From Cephalothrix spiralis (lineage: Eukaryota > Nemertea > Palaeonemertea > Archinemertea > Cephalotrichidae): a stretch of DNA of 12,493 bases. Of this stretch, positions 7,220-12,493 are shown piece after piece. Position 1 is the first letter of the stretch, and each line of letters starts with the position of its first letter. Both the position numbers and the translations under genes were made by a program. Below the pieces are notes generated by a model, which was not told the DNA's origin, searched no databases, and saw nothing but the letters and a program-made list of their open reading frames with translations. The stretch covers positions 1 to 12,493 of the forward strand of contig JAUCNG010259964.1 in the NCBI GenBank assembly GCA_032353305.1, given 5' to 3'.

Positions 7220-7313
7220 ATAGCGATGCTTAGCGACGCTTAGAGCGAACCTAGGGACAGAAATCAGTGTATCGCCCTGATCCACAGAACTCCTTCAGGG
7301 CTAAGTCCCCAGG
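7220..7313. repeat. structured GC-richer patch with nested inverted repeats
   Basis: A tandem 10-mer (TAGCGATGCT, TAGCGACGCT at about 7221-7240) precedes nested palindromes. CCTAGGGAC (7250-7258) pairs with GTCCCCAGG (7305-7313) at 8 of 9 positions, and inside them GCCCTGA (7274-7280) pairs perfectly with TCAGGGC (7295-7301). The minus strand has a short protein-like open frame across the same bases (TATPPGDLALKEFCGSGR). A decayed dispersed repeat is the simplest explanation. It does not fold as a tRNA. Confidence 0.4.
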
Positions 7314-7548
7314 TGGAGTGGCGGTACATAGTGCTCAAGAGCGCAATCATTTTTATATTGTACATGTATCTAAAAAAGCAAAATAAAGCTGATTCTTTCT
7401 TAAGTTTTTTTCTGCTCATTTGTTTTATTTGCAAGCGAATTTTTTTTATATAAAAATGTAAAAATTGTATAATAAAGATACCTCGTTCAATACAGTCCGA
7501 TTAAAATCCTGCATTGAAACTATAACGGTACCTCCGGGACTGACAATA

Positions 7549-7580
7549 GGCAGCCATCTTTGCGTCGGCTCACTGACGCA
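7549..7580 (-). promoter_or_regulatory. promoter-like patch on the minus strand (CRE-like palindrome + YY1-like box)
   Basis: The perfect inverted repeat TGCGTC ... GACGCA (7561-7580), CRE-like on the minus strand (TGCGTCAG), is followed on that strand by AAGATGGCTGCC (7560-7549), a YY1-type initiator with an ATG. It lies about 480 bp upstream of the kinase ORF and points toward it, so it could be that gene's promoter. The short reading frame from this ATG is not in phase with the kinase, so the start codon itself is not claimed. Confidence 0.3.
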
Positions 7581-7735
7581 TAACACCATCGATTTGAATT
7601 GAAAATAATTCTACTGCAATCAATGGCGATCAAAAAGCTGTGCCAGCAATACATGTACGTTCGATTTTACAAGGTTAGCGAAGAATAATACGTATTGTTT
7701 ATCACACTAACAAAAAGACGAAAGCGTATATCAAC

Positions 7736-7854
7736 CTTAATATTGTTTTCTGCCATAGCTCGTCATCTAGATCTGAATCAAATACCATACGAATGCGTGA
7801 AATTGGTTTCTTTTGGTTTCCTCCTTCTTGTACTTCTTCCCCATGTAGAAAACT
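7736..7854 (-). CDS. possible upstream exon on the kinase strand (unproven)
   Basis: On the minus strand the acceptor AATTTATTTTACAG opens a frame of about 39 codons (SFLHGEEVQEGG..., then RIRMVFDSDLDDELWQKTIL) with protein-like, charged composition. The other two frames are closed. The first donor that ends it (AAG/GTTGAT) is poor and leaves phase 2, whereas the kinase acceptor near 7066 needs phase 0. Phase-0 alternatives (ATG/GTATTT, TTA/GTGTGA) are also weak. It may be a 5' exon of the kinase gene, an exon of another gene, or chance. Confidence 0.25.
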
Positions 7855-7980
7855 CTGTAAAATAAATTATTAGTTCTAACGCCAAGTTACTGATCACTTT
7901 TTGATTCAAAATAAATATTTTCTAACTGATATAAAATAAAAAATCACATTTATATTAATTTGGGCAAATGAGTATGGAAT

Positions 7981-8171
7981 TTGGTACCCACCGACCCCCT
8001 AAATTTGGACTTCCACTATTTTTTCCCACTACTTTTTGACCCATACATCTCTTTTTGCAACTTAAAATTGTCCATTATGTTGTTTTATGTGTTAATTTAA
8101 TCAATATTCATACTTTAAAAATTGACATTTTGTATACCCAGCTACACCCGCCTAAAATTTTTGGATTCCAC
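7981..8171. repeat. diverged direct repeat pair (about 7981-8016 and 8129-8171)
   Basis: TTGGTACCCACCGACCCCCT...TTGGACTTCCAC recurs about 150 bp on as TTGTATACCCAGCTACACCC...TTGGATTCCAC. The order and spacing of the sub-blocks are preserved with small indels. These are probably two decayed copies of a repeat unit. No gene is present. Confidence 0.4.
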
Positions 8172-8334
8172 GTTCACAGCGTGATTAGATAATGCTAAGT
8201 ACCCTTGCCAAATTTTTCTCATTACTTATTGACACACCACGTAAATATCAGCTTTATGCATGTAAAATGTAAATACAGAGTTGACACTGGTTGATACATA
8301 ACTCGTGAATGTCACATCCTTTTACTTGAGCTAT

Positions 8335-8475
8335 CTATTCGGAAGAGATCGAACGAGGCGCGCAAGGCTTTGCCATTCTCACTTGTCAAAGCCTCTCCCA
8401 TCATAGCACCTGCTGTCCAATATGATATAATACCATGGGAACGAGGATGGGCTTTGCATGTGGTTCACTTTACAA
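8335..8475. other. unassigned GC-richer block open in frames on both strands
   Basis: Within AT-rich intron DNA, this ~140-bp block has balanced composition. Its + strand frame is open for about 60 codons (KRSNEARKALPFSLVKASP, IPWERGWALHVVHF), and its minus strand is open for 50 (GIISYWTAGAMMGEAL). The minus strand also has a good donor (ACAA/GTGAGA). I recognise neither translation. It may be an exon or an old transposon fragment. Confidence 0.3.
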
Positions 8476-8648
8476 CGGTAATTTTTACTTCGGATGAATA
8501 ATTCACGGAGCGATATTTATATTATGGTGAATATAAATAAAAATATGATATCAATGCTATTTATAGTCTTAAAAATAAGTTATATTTCATGAACAATTGG
8601 TCACCGCACCAGCACATTTAGGAAGGCTCAATGCCTATATTTTGAAAA

Positions 8649-8656
8649 CATAGAAG
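8649..8656. repeat. left target-site duplication of the hAT-like MITE
   Basis: CATAGAAG matches TATAGAAA at 9184-9191 in 6 of 8 positions; both differences are transitions. The pair abuts the perfect terminal inverted repeats exactly, which supports it despite the mismatches. Confidence 0.55.
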
Positions 8657-9183
8657 AGGGTGTACATGGGGTATACCGGGAAGCGGATTTTTCGCCACCG
8701 GGTACGGTTTTTTAGAAAATAATGATTCCGGGTCCGGGTTTTAGGCCTCCGGGCACGGGTTTTTACGAAATTTCGATTTTGGCATGGGCTCCGGACGCAC
8801 TTATTTCTTTGGGTATACGGGCAACGGTTTTCCGATTTCTTCTGGTCATGGGCCGCGAGAACAACAAGAAAGTGGGCACGGGCTGCGGGCAGATGTTTCA
8901 AACTGGTATTAAGCTTCGGGAAGCTTTTTGGATCAAATGAGAAAGGTCATTATGTGCATTTAGCATCAATCTTGGTGTTAATACCAGCATAGAGGCTCAT
9001 CAGTAGCCTACTTTTAACGAAATTAGTGCGTATTCGAGATCGTTTTCAAACCTTTTCTTGCGATAAAGTTCCGTGCACGGTTTTTCGAAAATAATGCATC
9101 CGGGTCCGGGTTTTAGACCCACGGGCACGGTTTTTCCGAAAATATAGTTCCGGGTTCGGGTTTCAGACCCCCATGTACACCCT
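8657..9183. mobile_element. hAT-like MITE with 15-bp TIRs and subterminal repeats
   Basis: The ends are perfect 15-bp inverted repeats, AGGGTGTACATGGGG (8657-8671) and its complement (9169-9183). They are flanked by an imperfect 8-bp target duplication, CATAGAAG (8649-8656) and TATAGAAA (9184-9191), with 6 of 8 matching. An AGGG(T)GTACA-type end with an 8-bp duplication is typical of hAT transposons. The interior has no transposase. Near both ends it has a directly repeated CG-rich unit, with CCGGGTCCGGGTTTTAG at 8728-8744 and 9100-9116 and a variant at 9150-9166. The 527-bp length fits a nonautonomous copy. Confidence 0.75.
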
Positions 9184-9199
9184 TATAGAAAATAATAGA

Positions 9200-9449
9200 G
9201 GACAAAGACCGACATCCCAAAATATATTAAGACCTAATAGACATAAAACCGAATAGAAAAAGACTGAAAGTCCATAAGACCGAAATGACAGATATAAGAT
9301 AGAATTAAAATAAAAACAAAACAAAAATCGTAATTTAAACATAATATCGGATATCATTTATTTATCCATTTTTTATACATTTTCCTTGGTTTTATTTCGT
9401 TTCGGTCTTTCGCCAACATTTGTACCAAAAAATTGTCGGTCTTATGTCC
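9200..9449. mobile_element. foldback element built from GACCGAAA-type motifs
   Basis: GGACAAAGACCGACA (9200-9214) is inverted at TGTCGGTCTTATGTCC (9434-9449), differing by a one-base insertion and one substitution. Between them further inverted motifs recur: AAGACC, ACCGAA, AAGACCGAAA on the left and TTTCGGTCTTTCG on the right. The centre is AT-rich and non-coding. It begins 9 bp after the hAT-like element's right target duplication, so the two repeats lie side by side. Family unknown. Confidence 0.5.
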
Positions 9450-9555
9450 TTTTGGTATTTTCGTACGTTCGGTATTTCGGGCGGATCCCACGTAAAACAT
9501 AATATTTATGAGAAATTTTAGTAAATGGTGAACTTTATTTTTTGCAATGTTGCAG

Positions 9556-9637
9556 GACTCTGATGAAACAAGGCCCATACGGAGGTAAACCGGCGATCAA
9601 AAGGACTATAGTTATATCACCTGGCAGTTTGGTTCAG
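9556..9637 (+). CDS. RAD54B: RAD54B exon with motif Ia (VISPGSLV)
   Basis: This 82-nt exon starts in phase 2, finishing the Trp codon begun before the 6.4-kb intron. It encodes TLMKQGPYGGKPAIKRTIVI followed by SPGSLVQ and ends in phase 0 before the donor GTAGGT. QGPYGGKP is a RAD54B hallmark after motif I, and TIVISPGSLV is SNF2 motif Ia. In the family the next residues are NW-KEF. I find no such exon downstream in the window, so the next exon lies beyond 12493 and intron 6 exceeds 2.8 kb. Confidence 0.92.
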
Positions 9638-9901
9638 GTAGGTTTATGATGCATTAAGATGTGAACAGAGATATCGAAATGGGTCGCTTTTCGGCTATTT
9701 AAAAACTCGAGATATTAACAAAATAGTCAACAAGGTCTAAAATATACTTTTTTGGTTTATAAACTGATTTAAAACTTCTTAAGTAAATTAATGACTATTA
9801 TATCACGGTTAGCTATTTGTATGTTTTTAAATCTGTTGAAAATGGATTTGACTGCGCGCAGTATAAAAAGGTTATTACACTCGTTTCCGTGGGATAAACC
9901 C

Positions 9902-9938
9902 GTTATTCCACTCGGGGGCTACGCCCATCGTGGATAAC
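9902..9938. repeat. palindromic repeat (GTTATTCCAC ... GTGGATAAC)
   Basis: GTTATTCCAC (9902-9911) pairs with GTGGATAAC (9930-9938) with one bulge. Inside, the CGGGGGC and GCCC segments form a second stem around CTAC. Just upstream, GTTATTACACTCG (9871-9883) is a near copy of GTTATTCCACTCG. A loop rich in CTCG and CTACGCC between GTTAT.CCAC arms is a pattern of dispersed invertebrate repeats, as I recall it. The family name is unknown. Confidence 0.5.
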
Positions 9939-10355
9939 TCATTTTTATCCAACTTGAAACTATATAATATCATAGTTTTTATAGTCATTTTTGTCAACTT
10001 ATTTGTAATAAGTGAATATTCGATATTTTTGTCATTCAAACTTTTGATTCTTAGATTCAAATATGTATATTAACGGCCCTTGCCAAGACCCTTTTGATCA
10101 ATTTTCTCAATACGATGCTTATAACTCAGTTGATACTTTGAATAGGAGTAAAACACTGGAAAAAACTGTCAATCAATTAGAAAGTCCGCCCACGTGACTC
10201 CGCCAATTAGAGGCCCCGCTCTCTTAAGTTACATGATCAGAAGGTCAAGGTCGAGCAATATTTAAGAAAAATAACTTGCTTTGTTACTTTACATACTCAA
10301 CATAAGAAATAAAGTAACATTGCAGTAACATTTGAGCAACAATTACATCACAGTG

Positions 10356-11190
10356 TCTAGAACAATAGAAAATCAACGAACTGTAACGACATACAGTTTT
10401 TCGTCAACGCACCCCAATTACCTACATGTAGACACCACACATATATTCACTATAAATTACCATAATCACTTCTAGAACAATAGAAAATCAATAAAACAAT
10501 GACAATTTTCCCTTTTTCGTCATCGCCTCTTCAATACCTTCACACAGATACGTAACAACATATAGTTATTACATTGGCCCTATATGACGCCCGAACCCGG
10601 CCCTGTTAACTTTTATTTACGCCGAGTCCCATTTTTCGTGACCCCGCTTCAATTACGCAAATACCAACAACATATACTTACTACTATGGCTCCATACAAG
10701 CCCCTATGACGCCCGAACCCCGGCCCTGTTACCTTTTTTACGCCGAGTCCCATTTTTCGTGACCCCGTTTCAATTCCCTTTACACAGATACCCAACAACA
10801 TATACTTACTACGTTGGCTCCATACAAGCCCCTATGACGCCCGAACCCAGTGTTAACTTTTATTTACGTCGACTCCCATTTTCCATGACCCCGCTTCAAT
10901 TCCCTTTCCGCAGATACCCAACAACATATACTTACTACGTTGGCTCCATACAAGCCCCTATGTCGCCCGAACCCGGCCCTCTTAATTTTTATTTACGCCG
11001 AGTCCCATTTTTCGTGACCCCGCTTCAATTCTCTTTACGCAGATACCCAACAACATATACTTACTACGTTGGCTCCATACAAGCCCCTGTGACGCCCAAA
11101 CCCCGGCCCTGTTACCTTTTATTCATGCCGAAACAGTCCAATTAGGCAGAAGTGTCCAATTACCTACGCGTTGATACCCCACAAGGTTAT
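10356..11190. repeat. tandem array, ~126-129-bp unit, with degenerate edges
   Basis: The anchor GGCTCCATACAAG occurs at 10688, 10816, 10942 and 11071, giving periods of 128, 126 and 129 bp. A shorter related copy starts at 10576 (112 bp). Each unit runs GGCTCCATACAAGCCCC, GACGCCCGAACCC, TTTATTTACGCCGAGTCCC, TTTTTCGTGACCCCG and CAACAACATATACTTACTA. To the left, older copies share a perfect 21-bp word starting TCTAGAACAATAG at 10356 and 10471 (115 bp apart). To the right, GTCCAATTACCTAC marks a decayed copy. It lies inside intron 6. The open frame along it results from the period and is not a gene. Confidence 0.8.
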
Positions 11191-12337
11191 ATGCAACTGA
11201 TTCTTAACCCATGCTAAATGAACATCAATGTATGAAATCAGTCTACTCACCGAATATGGATATAATCCAGAAAAAAGTAATCCGTGAGGTGAACGCTATC
11301 AACAAAATATCCGTATGAGAGAATCTAATCTGCTCTCTATTTATATCATGAATGCCGACCTTATAGACAGAAAAAAGATCGCACAATTTCCAAACTTCTT
11401 TGTAATCAAGTTCTCATCCCGAAGAGCAAAAAGTGTGTTTGTTCAAAATTGAAAATCGACGAAATGGAATAGAAATAATTATTGGATCGGGATGCGGTTT
11501 TTTGCATTCGATAGCTGCAGTTCTTTCACATGTTAAACATTTGTTAACGAAAACATTCATCGATGGAAAGTACTATTAATTACTGGTTAATTAACTCATA
11601 ACAAGGATTAATTAAAATCAATCGTTTGTTTTTCGACCCTATCATCAACGGAACTTGATTTTTTCGTAATTTTCCACCGCCATGCGACGCCACTAATATC
11701 AAGCTATACTAACACACATCAACCACGCATTCAATACGCATCTAAATCAGTCGAATTCCTATGTTTTAATACACAAATCATCACGCGGGTTTTATATATG
11801 GAGCGCCATACACGCAAAATATTATTTTTTTCAAATAATGTACTTAAATGAACCAGTCCGGGGTTTTTAAAATGCACTCCCATTAGTTTAATGTTGTTTC
11901 CCGTGATTTAAATGCAGTCCAACAGCGAACAGTGCTCACGCAAAATTATAGTAGTCCCAGAAATGTAGTGGCAGAATGGGTAGTCCCAGCATGTAGATTA
12001 TTTCACTAAATCGAGGATGGTCTATAATGTATATTTAATCTGTGGTCTATAGATGCACAGGTCCATGGTTCACAGGTCATGTGACTTTTTCGGAGGAAAC
12101 TAAACTTTAATCTCGTAATAATAATAATCCAGTATAAAACATGATACCGGAGTACTAGTAATCTATTTGAAATTCAATTAAGTCAAGTGGGACGTCACTT
12201 TGTTGAAAAATCTGAATAACATGTTGAATTCTTTCATGTCTTTTATATTTATTTCCGCCATTTTATTTTAATGACGTAAACAGGTATTTTACGACACTTA
12301 AAACCTGTTTGGTCTTACCATAGACTAGTAAATAAGA

Positions 12338-12409
12338 CTGGTTAACATTCTCGATAAGATCCAATACCAAGCTATGCGCTCAATAACGGGAGCAATGAAA
12401 AGGGTTCAG
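12338..12409 (+). pseudogene. non-LTR retrotransposon reverse transcriptase remnant
   Basis: The + strand encodes LVNILDKIQYQAMRSITGAM followed by KRV and a stop. LDKIQ-x-x-A-R-x-ITGAM is the conserved segment after the reverse transcriptase core of many LINE elements, usually continuing into a TPI motif. Stop codons lie immediately upstream in this frame, and the frame ends at 12410-12412. Only a 24-codon decayed fragment remains. The element probably ran along the + strand. Clade unassigned. Confidence 0.5.
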
Positions 12410-12493
12410 TAAAGTTAAGTTATTTAATTTCTTAGGCTTATATTCATTTGACACTAGATATCAGCTACAAACTGTTTCTACCATTAGGAAAAT

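Larger units (their letters stand above)
7075..8656. other. intergenic part of RAD54B intron 5 upstream of the kinase gene
   Basis: No complete gene is supported. Contents worth noting are a structured patch at 7220-7313, a promoter-like patch at 7549-7580, a possible minus-strand exon at 7736-7854, a diverged direct repeat at about 7981-8171 and a GC-richer block at 8335-8475. The remainder is AT-rich and featureless. Confidence 0.5.
9638..12493 (+). other. RAD54B intron 6 (runs off the window)
   Basis: It starts with GTAGGT, and no acceptor followed by a plausible RAD54B exon is found. It holds a palindromic element near 9902, a tandem array at about 10356-11190 and a retrotransposon remnant at 12338-12409. 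The stretches 9940-10350 and 11200-12330 show no gene. The latter has only small direct repeats, such as two GTAGTCCCAG words at about 11950 and 11980. Confidence 0.7.

Noticed and set aside
7475-7560. Minus strand ATGGCTGCC as the first coding exon of the kinase gene
   Set aside because: The only good donor (CGGAG/GTACCG) leaves phase 2, which does not match the phase-0 acceptor at the kinase ORF; joining gives an early stop.
8635-8940. 88- and 72-codon open frames on opposite strands
   Set aside because: Both lie in the hAT-like MITE, and their translations reflect its CG-rich repeats.
9163-9578. Two minus strand open frames
   Set aside because: They span the foldback element and the RAD54B exon at 9556-9637 in antisense, with lysine- and phenylalanine-rich composition and no domain.
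10150-10185. Possible next RAD54B exon (a TGGAAAAAA stretch resembling the expected NWKK)
   Set aside because: No acceptor precedes it, the frame stops within a few codons, and the expected KEF continuation is absent.
10759-11145. 128-codon + strand ORF with repeated YPTTYTYYVGSIQAP
   Set aside because: The repeated peptide simply follows the ~126-129-bp tandem DNA unit; other copies in the array fall out of frame, and there is no start context or homology.
10356-11190. CRISPR-like array
   Set aside because: Units are about 126-129 bp without short repeat/unique spacer structure, and the DNA is eukaryotic.

Overview
The window is animal nuclear DNA: AT-rich, with short exons bounded by canonical GT/AG sites, long introns full of small transposable elements, and metazoan-type protein families (RAD54B, a rhodopsin-family receptor, a caspase fold). 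A marine invertebrate fits best, and a mollusc is plausible from the protein families and the repeat style. That placement is inference; no marker gene fixes the species.

The backbone is the + strand gene RAD54B, a SNF2-family DNA translocase of homologous recombination. Six internal exons are visible: 290-386, 844-899, 1789-1878, 2335-2489, 3108-3155 and 9556-9637. They total 528 nt and read through as 176 codons, with every splice phase matching. They run from the end of the N-terminal region, through the DALVMPRP signature, to helicase motif I (DDMGLGKT) and motif Ia (ISPGSLV). The gene's first exons and most of its ATPase core lie outside the window.

Intron 5 (3156-9555, 6.4 kb) holds two other genes without visible introns. 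At 3353-4286 (+) is a class A GPCR split by a frameshift between TM2 and TM3. At 5380-7074 (-), antisense to RAD54B, is a 564-residue protein with an N-terminal protein kinase domain and a C-terminal caspase fold. The caspase half has lost both catalytic residues (His to Asn430, Cys to Ser471) but keeps the arginines and glutamine that bind the P1 aspartate. This kinase-pseudocaspase fusion is the main discovery candidate. Its first exon may lie further right, because the apparent start codon sits inside a good splice acceptor.

The rest is mobile or repeated DNA: a 0.66-kb inverted-repeat element in intron 2; a hAT-like MITE at 8657-9183 with 15-bp perfect terminal repeats and an imperfect 8-bp target duplication; a foldback element next to it (9200-9449); a palindromic element near 9902-9938; a ~126-129-bp tandem array with degenerate edges (about 10356-11190); and a remnant of a non-LTR retrotransposon reverse transcriptase at 12338-12409.
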